A stretch of DNA of 64,000 nucleotides from Chitinophaga dinghuensis (GCF_003259435.1 NZ_QLMA01000001.1:1178001-1242000), one strand, 5' to 3'; positions 35,184 to 45,403 are shown, counted from the stretch's first letter. Numbers and translations are program-made. Notes: generated from the letters alone by a model not told the origin.

Positions 35184-37295
35184 TTGAAATATTTTCCTGA
35201 ATCTGCGGTCATGCAGTTGGAATTTGATAAAGTACAGGAGCTTCTTGGCGAGCACTGTAAAACGGAGCTAGGTAAGCGAATGGCTGCAGAACTCCGTCTG
35301 CATACCCACATAGATTATGTAAAAACGGCCCTCCAACAGGCCCACGAATATAAACAGCTAACCCTCTTACAGGAACATTTTCCGAATGATTTTGTCCTGA
35401 ATCTCAAAAGTGAACTGAGGCTATTAGCCATACAAGGCGCTGTTTTAGCTGGTGATCAGGCGATGCAGCTCCGCAAACTCGCGGAGAGCATGCATAGCAT
35501 CACCCGTTTCTTTGATCATGACCGTAAAGCGCAGTATCCTGCTCTGCATGAAGTAATCAAAGACACTTATTATGAAAAGAAAATCACCGCTTTAATCGAC
35601 GAAGTGCTGGATGAATTAGGTCAGGTAAAGGACAATGCCAGTCCTGAACTGTCTAAAATCCGCATGAATCTGTACCGCAAGCGGATGGAACTGCGCAAGG
35701 TATTCGAAAGAATCCTGCAGAAGTTACAGAAACTCAATTACCTGGCGGATCAGGAAGAAGCCTTCCTGAATGGTCGCAGGGTAGTGGCCATCTATGCGGA
35801 AAACAAGCGAATGGTGAAAGGGATCATTCATGGAGAATCCGATACCGGGAAGACGACCTTCCTCGAGCCGGACGACACCATTGAATTGAACAATGATATA
35901 CAATCGCTCGAAAGGGAAGAAAGTAGGGAAGTCTATCGTATTCTGCGCCAGCTGACTAGTCAGCTCAGTCAGTACAGCGGGTTGCTCAACAGCTATCACG
36001 ACGTACTGGGCATATACGATTTTATCCGTGCCAAAGCCAAACTGGCGCTGGACATGGATGGCAACTACCCGATGCTGGTGCCGCATGCGCAGGTGCATCT
36101 GGTACAGGCTTACCATCCTTTATTGTTGTTGTATAATCGCAAGAACAGTAAGCCTACCATTCCTGTAAACATTACGCTGGACAACGATAACCATATTCTT
36201 GTAATCAGCGGACCAAACGCAGGTGGTAAAACGGTGACCCTGAAAACCGTAGGTCTCATCCAACTGATGTTACAGGCGGGATTGCTGGTGCCGGTGCACC
36301 CCACCTCGCAGCTTGGCATCTTTAAACAGTTGATGATTCATATCGGGGATACGCAGTCCCTGGAGTTTGAGTTGAGTACCTACTCCTCTCATCTGAAAAA
36401 TATGAAGTACTTCATGGAGAATGCCAATGGCAAGACTTTGTTCTTCATCGATGAGCTGGGAAGCGGTTCCGATCCTAACCTGGGTGGGGCCTTTGCAGAA
36501 GTCATCATGGAGGAACTGGCGAAGAAACATGCCTTTGGTATTGTAACGACCCACTATCTGAACCTGAAAGTGATGGCCAATAAGGTAAAAGGGATTATCA
36601 ACGGAGCGATGGGCTTCGACGAACAAACCCTGATGCCGATGTACAAACTGATGGTTGGTAAGCCTGGGTCTTCCTATACCTTCTCTATAGCCCAACGTAT
36701 AGGGCTGCATCCATCGCTGATTGCCCGTGCCAAGAAATTGGTGGATGAAGGGCATTTTCAGTTGGATAAGCTCCTGAACAAGGCGGAGCAGGATCTCCAG
36801 AAAGTGGAAACGGAAAAGAAAGATCTTCATAAACTCCTGAAGGAGAATGAACGGTTGAAGAAGGAATATGAGGAACTGGCTGATAAAGAGCGCAAAAATC
36901 AGCAGATAACATTCCTGAAATTGCAGAATAAGATTAAGGAAGACGACCTGCAATATCTGAAGGACATGGAACGTAAGCTCAAGCAAATCGTGGTGGAATG
37001 GAAACGTGCCGAGAAAAACGATGAGCGGGAGAAAGTGATGAAGCAGGCAGAGATCCTGCTGTTCCGTCGCAGAGAAAAGCAGGTGAATGAGAAGCTCGAT
37101 AAAAAAGTAAACGACAAATTCCAGGAAGTGGGCGGCGCTGCCCAGGTAGGCGACCAGGTGAAAATTTTGACGAACCGTCAGGTAGGTAAACTGATTGAAA
37201 TCCGCGATAAACGTGCGATTGTGCAGTTAGGAAAAGTACCTATCAACGTGAAGCTCAGTGATCTGGTGGTGGTCCAGGAAAAAGTAAACGAATAG
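35184..37295 (+). CDS. mutS2: MutS2-family protein lacking the Smr domain
   Basis: The protein has 703 residues. I chose the TTG at 35184 over the ATG at 35211 because the extra residues (KYFPESAVMQLEFDKV) fit the usual MutS2 N-terminus. The core ATPase has Walker A ISGPNAGGKTVTLKT (Lys349) and FFIDELGSGSDPNLGGAFAEV. A long coiled coil (about 515-640) follows, and then a small beta domain (VGDQVKILTNRQVGKLIEI). Canonical MutS2 proteins end in an Smr nuclease domain, which is absent here; the short form is common in Bacteroidota. Known roles are anti-recombination and ribosome-collision rescue. The AraC gene starts about 25 bp downstream. Confidence 0.9.
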   Translation: MKYFPESAVMQLEFDKVQELLGEHCKTELGKRMAAELRLHTHIDYVKTALQQAHEYKQLTLLQEHFPNDFVLNLKSELRLLAIQGAVLAGDQAMQLRKLAESMHSITRFFDHDRKAQYPALHEVIKDTYYEKKITALIDEVLDELGQVKDNASPELSKIRMNLYRKRMELRKVFERILQKLQKLNYLADQEEAFLNGRRVVAIYAENKRMVKGIIHGESDTGKTTFLEPDDTIELNNDIQSLEREESREVYRILRQLTSQLSQYSGLLNSYHDVLGIYDFIRAKAKLALDMDGNYPMLVPHAQVHLVQAYHPLLLLYNRKNSKPTIPVNITLDNDNHILVISGPNAGGKTVTLKTVGLIQLMLQAGLLVPVHPTSQLGIFKQLMIHIGDTQSLEFELSTYSSHLKNMKYFMENANGKTLFFIDELGSGSDPNLGGAFAEVIMEELAKKHAFGIVTTHYLNLKVMANKVKGIINGAMGFDEQTLMPMYKLMVGKPGSSYTFSIAQRIGLHPSLIARAKKLVDEGHFQLDKLLNKAEQDLQKVETEKKDLHKLLKENERLKKEYEELADKERKNQQITFLKLQNKIKEDDLQYLKDMERKLKQIVVEWKRAEKNDEREKVMKQAEILLFRRREKQVNEKLDKKVNDKFQEVGGAAQVGDQVKILTNRQVGKLIEIRDKRAIVQLGKVPINVKLSDLVVVQEKVNE

Positions 37296-37320
37296 TAATT
37301 GACGTTTAAAATTGACCCAG

Positions 37321-38205
37321 ATGGAAGTAGCAAGCAAATCACCCATACCTGTATATCGACTGGAAGACTGTGCTGATGGTTTTCCGTTTCTGATAACGCG
37401 AATGAAAGGCTGTGAGCCGATGGTGAAGGATTTTGCCATTCCGCACCGGCATACAGGATATAGTATTGATATAGTGGTGAAAGGAAGTATTCATCAGTCG
37501 GTCGATTTCCGCCAGCACGAAGTGCAGGCGCCGGCTGTCATGCTGATGGAACCTGACCAGGTACATCTGCATGAGATGGCAGATGATTGTGAGATGATCA
37601 GTATTTATTTTACCGATCAGTTCCTGGTATCCGAACTGCAAGGAGTGGTAAGTTGCTGGCGTTGTATTTTTAATTCCGGAGTCATACCCTTAAATAATGA
37701 CCAGCTGGATGAGTTACTCTCTTACGCACTGCTGATTGAGCGGGAGTATGAGAGTAACCGCATCCGCCGGGAGGAGATTATCCGTAATCTCCTGAATGCC
37801 TTTATAATTGCCTGTGGTCGTATATCTGAGCCTGTTACCCGCGATAATATCTGGTTACGTGTGGAGAGCTCACAATATAATATGGCGCGACAGTTCAAGG
37901 TCCTGGTGGATCAGCATTATCATGAAAAATCCCAGGTGTCGGATTATGCCGAAATGTTATATGTCACCCCTGGCCACTTGAATGATACGGTAAAAGCCCT
38001 GATGGGTAGAAATGCGAAGTTTGTGATTGACGAGAAACGTATCCTCGAAGCAAAACGGCTGCTGTATTGGGGGGAGCATTCTGTAAAACAGATTGCCTCG
38101 CACCTGAATTTTGAAGATGATGCTTATTTTAATCGGTTTTTTAAGAAGCATACCGGACAGACGCCGGCAGTGTTTCAACGAGAAAGCCGTGAAAAGTACA
38201 ATTAA
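37321..38205 (+). CDS. AraC-family transcriptional regulator
   Basis: The protein has 294 residues from the ATG at 37321; an upstream TTG at 37312 is possible. The N-terminal cupin-like sensor domain shows IPHRHTGYSIDIVVKGSIHQSVDF and the MLMEPDQVHLHEM motif. The C-terminal double HTH (about 190-290) shows YAEMLYVTPGHLNDTVKALMGRNAK and IASHLNFEDDAYFNRFFKKHTGQTP. It is probably a ligand-responsive activator. It lies 407 bp upstream of the RND efflux operon on the same strand and could control it (inference from position only). Confidence 0.92.
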   Translation: MEVASKSPIPVYRLEDCADGFPFLITRMKGCEPMVKDFAIPHRHTGYSIDIVVKGSIHQSVDFRQHEVQAPAVMLMEPDQVHLHEMADDCEMISIYFTDQFLVSELQGVVSCWRCIFNSGVIPLNNDQLDELLSYALLIEREYESNRIRREEIIRNLLNAFIIACGRISEPVTRDNIWLRVESSQYNMARQFKVLVDQHYHEKSQVSDYAEMLYVTPGHLNDTVKALMGRNAKFVIDEKRILEAKRLLYWGEHSVKQIASHLNFEDDAYFNRFFKKHTGQTPAVFQRESREKYN

Positions 38206-38612
38206 ACCCGCAAAAATTTAAATCCATCATAAATAGAATTTTCTATTTTTGCATCGTGAATTTAATCAATGACGCTGCCCGTACGTCATGCTAAAATTGA
38301 AAGCCATGAAAATTTGTTAGCGGATAGCCGCACATCTGCTGAATTGCTTTAATTATTTTTTTACAGGAGTAACATATTGCTGCACTTGTACGTATAACAT
38401 TGCTGAATTAGTTATACATGTGCCAGGTGCAATTCTATGGCTGCATAACACCCGCCCGTAATCGTTATGTAAGTACTTAGCGCACTGCCATGCAATATGG
38501 CCCTGTATCCTCACGCCCGAATGCTGTCACTGGAACTATTGCTGCGAAGCGAGATGAGTTGTATTGTCTTCGCACAGGGGATTCTATGCAGTATCACTAA
38601 AAACAACAACAC
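38206..38612 (+). promoter_or_regulatory. Long 5' region of the RND efflux operon with palindrome and promoter
   Basis: No coding frame is visible in these 407 bp. Near the start is the perfect inverted repeat AAATAGAA-TT-TTCTATTT (38231-38248). It overlaps TATTTTTG (38244-38251), a full TAnnTTTG -7 element without a clear TTG box. If used, it would give a leader of about 350 nt before the ATG at 38613. The leader is GC-richer and contains several short complementary stretches, but I cannot assign a riboswitch class. Confidence 0.45.
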
Positions 38613-39791
38613 ATGAAACCATTGAGATCAATTTTTGCAAACCTGCCGTCAGGCTTACTCTATAGTGCAATAGTTCTTTCCGCCATGTATGGCTGTGGTA
38701 CTTCACAGGCTACTCCAGGCGCAGAGAATCAGGCTGCACCATTACCGGTACTCCAGTTGAGCAATGTGCCAGCTACCACTTACCGGGAATACAACGCCGC
38801 CATTGAAGGGCGTGTAAACGTAGAAGTTCGTGCACAAGTGGACGGAATCCTGGAGAAAATATACGTAGATGAAGGAGCTTATGTGAAAGCTGGTCAGCCG
38901 TTGTTTAAAATAAACGACCGCTTATATAATGAACAGCTCAGCAATGCCAGTGCTACCCTGCAAGCTGCCCAGGCTAACCTGGAGAAAGCGCAGGTGGAAG
39001 TAGATCGCATCTCCCCACTGGTAAAAAATAATGTAGTATCCGATGTACAACTGAAAACGGCTCAATCTAACTACGCTGCCGCCAAAGCCGCTGTGGCACA
39101 GGCACAGGCAATGGTAGGTAATGCCCGCATCAACTCCGGATATACTCTCATCTCCGCTCCGGTAAGCGGTTATATCGGAAGGATTCCGTATAAAACCGGC
39201 GCCCTCGTTGGACGTGCGGAACCACAACCACTGACGGTACTCTCTGATGTGTCAGAAGTATATGCTTACTTCTCTATGAGTGAGCCCGACTTCCTGAAAT
39301 TCAAGAACAATACAGAAGGAGCTACCATCGCGGATAAAGTGAAACACCTCCCGCAAGTAGAACTGCAACTGGCGGATAATTCCATCTATCCGCAGAAAGG
39401 AAAGATCGAAACCATGGAAGGCCAGTTTGATAAAACAATGGGCGCCGTAAGTTTCAGAGCTACTTTCCCGAATGCATCCGGACTTTTACGCAGTGGTAAT
39501 ACCGGTAAAATCAGGATTCCTGAACAGTTCGAACAGGCAGTGCTGGTTCCCGCAGAAGCAACCTACGAAATCCAGGATAAAGTAATGGTATTCGTGGTGG
39601 CCGACAGTAACAAAGTATCAGGCGTGCCTATCACCGTGTCTGGAAAAAGCGGTAACTACTACTTCGTGGAAAAAGGCGTGAAAGCCGGCCAACGTATCGT
39701 TTACACTGGTCTGGAACGCCTGCATGAAGGTGCAGTAGTGGCTCCGCAGATGATGTCGCTCGACAGTCTGCTGAAAGTGAAGCCGCTGTAA
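38613..39791 (+). CDS. RND efflux periplasmic adaptor subunit
   Basis: The protein has 392 residues with a lipobox after a hydrophobic N-terminus (VLSAMYGC), so it is a lipid-anchored membrane-fusion protein. The biotinyl-lipoyl half-motifs are VEVRAQVDGILEKIYVDEGAYVKAGQPLFKI and the later GYTLISAPVSGYIGRIPY. Between them is a coiled-coil hairpin (about 105-165), and a C-terminal beta-barrel and membrane-proximal domain follow. It bridges the inner-membrane pump and outer-membrane channel encoded next. First gene of the three-gene operon. Confidence 0.94.
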   Translation: MKPLRSIFANLPSGLLYSAIVLSAMYGCGTSQATPGAENQAAPLPVLQLSNVPATTYREYNAAIEGRVNVEVRAQVDGILEKIYVDEGAYVKAGQPLFKINDRLYNEQLSNASATLQAAQANLEKAQVEVDRISPLVKNNVVSDVQLKTAQSNYAAAKAAVAQAQAMVGNARINSGYTLISAPVSGYIGRIPYKTGALVGRAEPQPLTVLSDVSEVYAYFSMSEPDFLKFKNNTEGATIADKVKHLPQVELQLADNSIYPQKGKIETMEGQFDKTMGAVSFRATFPNASGLLRSGNTGKIRIPEQFEQAVLVPAEATYEIQDKVMVFVVADSNKVSGVPITVSGKSGNYYFVEKGVKAGQRIVYTGLERLHEGAVVAPQMMSLDSLLKVKPL

Positions 39792-39907
39792 TTAATAACA
39801 TGTTATAACGGTAATGGATATCCGTAGTCTTTATTCGTATAGCCATTGCCGTAATTACATCTTTTCCCGCGTTGTCCGAATGGATAACACTTAAATTCTA
39901 TTGCAAA

Positions 39908-42900
39908 ATGTTCAGAAAATTTATAGAACGGCCGGTATTAGCCACCGTTATATCTATCATACTGGTGTTACTGGGTATACTGTCTCTCTTTCAGTTGCCA
40001 ATGACACAGTTTCCTGATATTGCGCCACCCAGCGTAGCTGTAACTGCTTCCTATCCGGGAGCGAATGCGGAAGTGGTGGCTCGTTCAGTAGCAACGCCTA
40101 TTGAGGAAGCCGTTAACGGTGTGGAAAACATGACCTACATGACGTCCACTTCCAATAACGACGGTTCCATGACCCTCACTGTTTACTTTAAACTGGGTAC
40201 TGACCCTGATAAAGCGGCTGTAAACGTACAAAACCGCGTAGCCAAAGCTACTCCGCTGTTACCAGCAGAGGTGGTGCAGGCGGGCGTTAGTACGCAGAAA
40301 CAGCAGAACAGTATGATCATGGTGGTGAACCTCATGAGCGACAAGGAAGAGTATAATGAGACCTTCCTTCAGAACTACGCCAAGATCAATATCATCCCTG
40401 AAATTCAGCGTGTGACCGGGGTAGGTCAGGCAATGGTGTTCGGCGCCAAAGACTACTCCATGCGTATCTGGCTGAAACCTGACCGTCTGGCTGCCTATAA
40501 TATGGCGCCACAGGAAGTACTGGGCGCTATCCACGACCAGAACCTGGAAGCGGCTCCTGGTCGCTTTGGGGAAGGTAGTAAGGAGTCTTTTGAATATGTG
40601 ATCAAATACAAAGGAAAGCTGAATAAGAACGATCAGTACGAAGATATCATTCTGCGCGCCAATGCAGATGGTTCTGTGATCCGACTGAAAGATGTGGCCA
40701 GAGTAGAATTCGGCTCCTTTAGCTATGGTAGCGATACCCGCGTGAACAGTAAGTATGGTATCGGGATTGCCATCTTCCAGACAGCCGGTTCAAACGCTAA
40801 TGAAATTCAGGAGAATATCAACAAGCTGATGGCGAAAGCGAAAACTGTTTTCCCAGCAGGCATTGAGACCTTCAATATTTATAGTACTAAAGAATACCTG
40901 GACGAGTCGATCGACCAGGTGAAACACACGCTGATAGAGGCATTTATCCTCGTATTCATCGTGGTGTTTATCTTCCTGCAAGATTTCCGTTCTACCTTGA
41001 TTCCTGCTATCGCAGTGCCGGTAGCAATCATTGGTACGTTCTTCTTCATGCAGTTATTTGGATTCTCTATCAACCTCCTGACCCTGTTCGCACTGATTCT
41101 GGCGATTGGTATCGTGGTGGATGACGCCATTGTGGTGGTGGAGGCAGTCCATGCCAAGATGGAGCGAGGTAAAGACCCGAGATCGGCGACGATTACTTCC
41201 ATGCAGGAGATTTCCGGCGCCATCATTTCCATTACATTGGTGATGTCGGCCGTATTTATTCCGGTTGGTTTCATGCAAGGTCCGGTAGGGGTATTTTACC
41301 GTCAGTTTGCATTCACCCTGGCTATCGCGATCCTGATTTCGGCCTTGAACGCATTGACATTGAGTCCTGCACTTTGCGCACTGTTGTTGAAAAACAATCA
41401 TGCGGGCGGACATGGACATGATGCGCAGGAGAAAGCAGCGCCAAAAGGCTTTGGCAAACGCTTCTTTGCAGCATTCAATACCGGTTTCACCGCAATGACC
41501 AATAAATACACCCGCAGCCTGCAATTCCTCATTAAACATAAATGGATCACCATCGGTGGACTCATGATCATCGGCGCCGCTACCTTCTTTATGATGCGTA
41601 AAACGCCGACTGGATTCATTCCTACGGAAGATCAGGGATTTGCGGTATATGCGGTAACCATGCCTCCAGGATCTTCTCTGGAACGTACCCGTCAGGTAGT
41701 GGATAAGGTGGAAAAGATTATGAAGAATATGGAAGCTACACATAATTACCTGAGCGTATCCGGCTTCAACTTCCTGTCTAACTCCAGCAGTTCCACATCC
41801 GGCGTAGGTTTCGTGAAAATGAAACCATATAAAGATCGTGGTAAGGTGAAAGATATGAATGCCATTATGGCGATGATGCAGCAACAGCTGTTTGGTATCC
41901 CTGAAGCGAGCGTATTCGTATTCAGTATGCCAACGGTACCAGGTTTCAGTAACGTGGCTGGTTTCGAAATGATCTTGCAGGATCGTAGTAACGGTCCGCT
42001 GGACAAACTCGCCACTACTGCATATGGCCTGATTGGAGAGCTGATGAAACGTAAAGAAATCGCATTCGCATTCACTACGTTCAATACAGGGCATCCGCAA
42101 TATGAAGTGGAAGTAGACGACAGAAAAGCTAAACAGCTGGGTATTTCTGTATCAGATATTCTCCAGACACTCCAGGTGTATTATGGTAGTATGTTTGCGT
42201 CCGACTTTAACCGTTTTGGTAAGTACTATCGTGTGATTGTGCAGGCAGACGCGAATCTTCGTAAAGAACCGTCTTCACTGGATGGCGTGTTTGTGAAAAA
42301 CCAAAGCGGACAGATGGTGCCTATCAATACAGTGGTATCACTGAAACGCGTATACGGTCCAGAAACGGTAACCCGTAATAACCTCTTTAATGCGGTGACC
42401 ATCAATGGTCAGACTAAACCTGGTTATAGTAGTGGTGATGCGATTAAAGCAGTTCAGGAAGTAGCGGATAAGTATCTGCCAAGAGGATATGCGTACGAGT
42501 GGGTAGGTATGTCTAAAGAGGAGATCAGCGCTGGTAGCCAGACTACCGTCATCTTTGTACTGTGTCTGATCTTCGTATACTTCCTGCTTGCCGCACAATA
42601 TGAAAGTTATATTCTGCCACTGGCGGTTATCTTGTCTATCCCACTGGGTATTTTCGGGGTATTTGCTTTCATCAATATGTTTGGTATCGACAACAACATC
42701 TATGTACAGGTAGGTTTGATCATGCTGATTGGATTGTTGGCGAAGAATGCCATCCTTATTGTGGAATATGCCGTACAGCGGCGGAAAGGTGGAATGGGTC
42801 TGGTAGCTTCTGCTATACGCGCTGCCAGTCTGCGTTTACGTCCTATTCTGATGACCTCCTTCGCGTTTATTGCGGGGCTGCTGCCGCTGATGCGTGCAAC

Positions 42901-43084
42901 TGGTTCTTCCGCATTGGGTAACAGGTCTATAAGTACAGGCGCTGCCGGCGGTATGTTGACAGGCGTGGTGTTAGGGGTATTTGCTGTCCCTGTGTTATAC
43001 GTGATTTTCCAGTATCTGCAAGAGAAAGTAGGCCGTAAGAAGCCGGTGGTAGTAGAGGAAGAAGAAGCAGAGCTGGTACATTAA
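39908..43084 (+). CDS. RND multidrug efflux pump, AcrB/MexB (HAE-1) type
   Basis: The protein has 1058 residues from the ATG at 39908; a start at 39872 would add 12 polar residues. The first helix follows MFRKFIERPVLATVISIIL. The proton-relay aspartates lie in LAIGIVVDDAIVVVEAVHAKM on helix 4. Two periplasmic porter and docking domains and 12 membrane helices are visible; the second half has GLLAKNAILIVEYA. Length and layout match trimeric HAE-1 drug exporters. Substrates are unknown. Confidence 0.95.
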   Translation: MFRKFIERPVLATVISIILVLLGILSLFQLPMTQFPDIAPPSVAVTASYPGANAEVVARSVATPIEEAVNGVENMTYMTSTSNNDGSMTLTVYFKLGTDPDKAAVNVQNRVAKATPLLPAEVVQAGVSTQKQQNSMIMVVNLMSDKEEYNETFLQNYAKINIIPEIQRVTGVGQAMVFGAKDYSMRIWLKPDRLAAYNMAPQEVLGAIHDQNLEAAPGRFGEGSKESFEYVIKYKGKLNKNDQYEDIILRANADGSVIRLKDVARVEFGSFSYGSDTRVNSKYGIGIAIFQTAGSNANEIQENINKLMAKAKTVFPAGIETFNIYSTKEYLDESIDQVKHTLIEAFILVFIVVFIFLQDFRSTLIPAIAVPVAIIGTFFFMQLFGFSINLLTLFALILAIGIVVDDAIVVVEAVHAKMERGKDPRSATITSMQEISGAIISITLVMSAVFIPVGFMQGPVGVFYRQFAFTLAIAILISALNALTLSPALCALLLKNNHAGGHGHDAQEKAAPKGFGKRFFAAFNTGFTAMTNKYTRSLQFLIKHKWITIGGLMIIGAATFFMMRKTPTGFIPTEDQGFAVYAVTMPPGSSLERTRQVVDKVEKIMKNMEATHNYLSVSGFNFLSNSSSSTSGVGFVKMKPYKDRGKVKDMNAIMAMMQQQLFGIPEASVFVFSMPTVPGFSNVAGFEMILQDRSNGPLDKLATTAYGLIGELMKRKEIAFAFTTFNTGHPQYEVEVDDRKAKQLGISVSDILQTLQVYYGSMFASDFNRFGKYYRVIVQADANLRKEPSSLDGVFVKNQSGQMVPINTVVSLKRVYGPETVTRNNLFNAVTINGQTKPGYSSGDAIKAVQEVADKYLPRGYAYEWVGMSKEEISAGSQTTVIFVLCLIFVYFLLAAQYESYILPLAVILSIPLGIFGVFAFINMFGIDNNIYVQVGLIMLIGLLAKNAILIVEYAVQRRKGGMGLVASAIRAASLRLRPILMTSFAFIAGLLPLMRATGSSALGNRSISTGAAGGMLTGVVLGVFAVPVLYVIFQYLQEKVGRKKPVVVEEEEAELVH

Positions 43085-43110
43085 TCGACATTCATTGAAA
43101 GAATAGAAAA

Positions 43111-44526
43111 ATGAAAAGAAGATATCATACAACTTATTTCATCGTGTTGTCTTTAGTTGTAGGGCTTGCAGCTTGTCGGGTTGGTCGCAATTATGAGCGA
43201 CCCCCGATGGCGCTGCCCGCCCAGTTCAACAATGCTGCGCCTTCAGACAGCAGTATTGCAGCGATGGAATGGAGAAAGTTTTTTACAGACCCCACTTTAC
43301 AGCAGCTGATCGATAAAGCCATTACCGGCAATATGGATTTACAGCTGGCCGTTAAGCGTGCCGATGCTGCCCAGCAATACCTGAAACAGGCCAAATTAGC
43401 CTGGTTGCCAGGGTTTAATGGTCAGGTGAGCGCTGGTACTACCTTCCCTAGTAAAAACAGTCTGAATGGGATGAATATGAGTCAATTTGGTATGGGAGAT
43501 CATATCGAAGACTACAATGCATCTATCAGCATGGGTTGGGAAATAGACATCTGGGGTAAGATACGTCGTCAGAAAGAGGCAGCGTTGGCTACTTATTTGC
43601 AGACTTACGAAGGCGCACATGCGGTGCAGACTTCCATTGTATCTGCGGTAGCGAACAGCTATTATAACCTCCTGATGCTGGACAACCAGTTAGAGATTGC
43701 CCGTAAGAACGTGGCATTGAGCGATACCATTGTACAGGTAATGCGTTTGCAGAAAGCAGCCGGCGAGGTGACCGAACTGGCTATCCAGCAGGCCATTACC
43801 CAGCAGCAATCAGCCCAGTTACTGGTGCCGCAGCTGGAACAGGGCATTGCCATCCAGGAAAACGCGCTGCAGATTCTGACAGGCGAATTACCAGGACCAA
43901 TTGCGCGTCATGCACATCTGCACGACTTTGTGGTAAGCGATAATCTGCCGGTAGGTATTCCTGCGGAGATGGTGAGTCGCCGCCCAGATGTACGCGCAAG
44001 CGAAATGGGCTTGGTAGCAGCCAATGCCAAAGTAGGCGTGGCGCAGGCCAGCATGTATCCATCCCTGAATATTACTGCCAGCGGCGGATTGAATTCCTTC
44101 AAAGCCAGCAACTGGTTTAATATCCCGGCTTCTTTATTTGGAATGGCAGCAGGAAGTATTGCACAGCCTATATTCCAGAAGAGAGCGCTGAAAACGCAGC
44201 TGGAAGTGGCTCGCATTACCAGAGAGGAAGCGGTGATTCAGTTCAGACAATCTACCCTCTATGCCATTGGAGAGGTAAGTGATGCGCTGGTAAAACTGGA
44301 CAAGCTGAAAACTCGTCAGGAGCTGGCTGGTAAGCAGGTAGCTACTTCCCAGTTGGCCATCCAGCAGGCGCAACTGCTGTTCAAGAGCGGTATGGCCAAC
44401 TACCTGGAAGTGATCACTGCCCAGAGCAGGTCACTGGAATCAGAGCTGAACCAGGCAAACATCGACAGAGAACGCCTGTCCGCTATGGTAGATCTTTACA
44501 GGTCTCTCGGCGGCGGCTGGAAATAA
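43111..44526 (+). CDS. Outer-membrane efflux channel (TolC/OprM-type lipoprotein)
   Basis: The protein has 471 residues with a signal peptide and lipobox (VVGLAAC). The NodT/OprM family layout is clear: an N-terminal YERPPMALPAQF-type linker, two repeated helical-barrel halves (for example the segments at about 60-200 and 260-400), and PVGIPAEMVSRRPDVRASE between them. It forms the trimeric outer-membrane duct for the RND pump encoded 27 bp upstream. Confidence 0.94.
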   Translation: MKRRYHTTYFIVLSLVVGLAACRVGRNYERPPMALPAQFNNAAPSDSSIAAMEWRKFFTDPTLQQLIDKAITGNMDLQLAVKRADAAQQYLKQAKLAWLPGFNGQVSAGTTFPSKNSLNGMNMSQFGMGDHIEDYNASISMGWEIDIWGKIRRQKEAALATYLQTYEGAHAVQTSIVSAVANSYYNLLMLDNQLEIARKNVALSDTIVQVMRLQKAAGEVTELAIQQAITQQQSAQLLVPQLEQGIAIQENALQILTGELPGPIARHAHLHDFVVSDNLPVGIPAEMVSRRPDVRASEMGLVAANAKVGVAQASMYPSLNITASGGLNSFKASNWFNIPASLFGMAAGSIAQPIFQKRALKTQLEVARITREEAVIQFRQSTLYAIGEVSDALVKLDKLKTRQELAGKQVATSQLAIQQAQLLFKSGMANYLEVITAQSRSLESELNQANIDRERLSAMVDLYRSLGGGWK

Positions 44527-44675
44527 AGATATAGGAAGTACGGACCAGGTAAAGAGAGATGAATCAGCGATATCTATGAAACCATGGCCAACAGACAGGA
44601 AAAATAAACGGCCTGGTTCGTACATCCTTCGTTAAACGTAAGCCAGGAGCGGAAAGGGAAGAAATTTTAAATTTA

Positions 44676-44707
44676 TTTTGGAAATTTGAAATCCTTTTAT
44701 ACCTTTG
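44676..44707 (+). promoter_or_regulatory. Promoter of tRNA-Ser
   Basis: TTTTG (44676-44680), a 19-bp spacer and TACCTTTG (44700-44707) give a full-consensus Bacteroidota promoter, with the tRNA starting 10 bp later. Confidence 0.82.
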
Positions 44708-44717
44708 CGCTCCACTA

Positions 44718-44802
44718 GGAGAGTTGGCAGAGCGGTCGATTGCGGCAGTCTTGAAAACTGTTGACTGTAACAGGTCCCGGGGTTCGAATCCCTGACTCTC
44801 CG
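44718..44802 (+). tRNA. tRNA-Ser (anticodon TGA)
   Basis: This 85-nt class II tRNA has acceptor arms GGAGAGT and ACTCTCC, discriminator G, anticodon loop CTTGAAA (TGA at 44752-44754), a long variable arm and T-loop TTCGAAT. It reads UCA and other UCN codons. CCA is not encoded. Confidence 0.96.
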
Positions 44803-44808
44803 CACTTT

Positions 44809-44836
44809 AAGCCTTCGAATATTATTCGAAGGCTTT
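44809..44836 (+). terminator. Terminator of tRNA-Ser
   Basis: AAGCCTTCGAATA pairs with TATTCGAAGGCTT followed by a T-run, 6 bp after the tRNA. Confidence 0.85.
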
Positions 44837-44841
44837 TTTGT

Positions 44842-45403
44842 TTTTGGAATATCTAGAAGGTGGCACATACCTTTTGAGCTGTAAAGTGTAATTCCATCCT
44901 CAGTAATAATCCTGGTGTCAATTAGCCATTAATATATTTAAGGCGGATTGACACTATGCAAATCTTCTGTTCAAAATCATTGTAACTATTTCTACCTAAG
45001 AAGTTAAACGCCTTTAGAAGATTTCTGAAGCTATAATCTCCTTATTTCGAATCCCTAAACGTACTGTTCTTCCTGTTTTTACATTCCTATAGGCATAAGC
45101 TCCTCTTCAAATGAATAGAAATGCTATTCAACTTGTCTAGTTTTTCAACTTTTTTATTTTACAATGGTTTATTGTGTTCTAAGAGCGCTGACTTTTAGAT
45201 ATATTTATTAGAAGTAGTTGTATGTTCGCTTGAATGGATTGTACTGTCTGTTGATTTATCGTAAAAGAAGTTTTCCCTGAAAGGGTTCCCCAAATTTTTG
45301 AAATATGAGCAAGAAATATCAACCCCAACTTGGTTAAATGGGGCATAAAAATTCCAATGTTATTTAAGGTGCTGGAGAAGGAGAAAAGGAACTGAAATAA
45401 AAT
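44842..45403. other. AT-rich gene-free stretch between tRNA-Ser and the CRISPR-Cas locus
   Basis: These 562 bp hold no frame that looks coding and no CRISPR repeat copy or clear promoter. A short self-complementary patch (CCCCAACTTGG...ATGGGG, around 45320-45345) is visible but has no recognised role. The CRISPR-Cas locus begins directly after it with the tracrRNA terminator. Confidence 0.5.

Noticed and set aside
41054..42100. 348-codon open frame antisense to the RND pump gene
   Set aside because: It lies entirely within the pump gene on the other strand, has no family-like features, and mirrors codon bias of the real gene.
44842..45403. Possible extra cas gene or second tracrRNA upstream of cas9
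   Set aside because: All frames are broken, and no second stretch complementary to the repeat was found.
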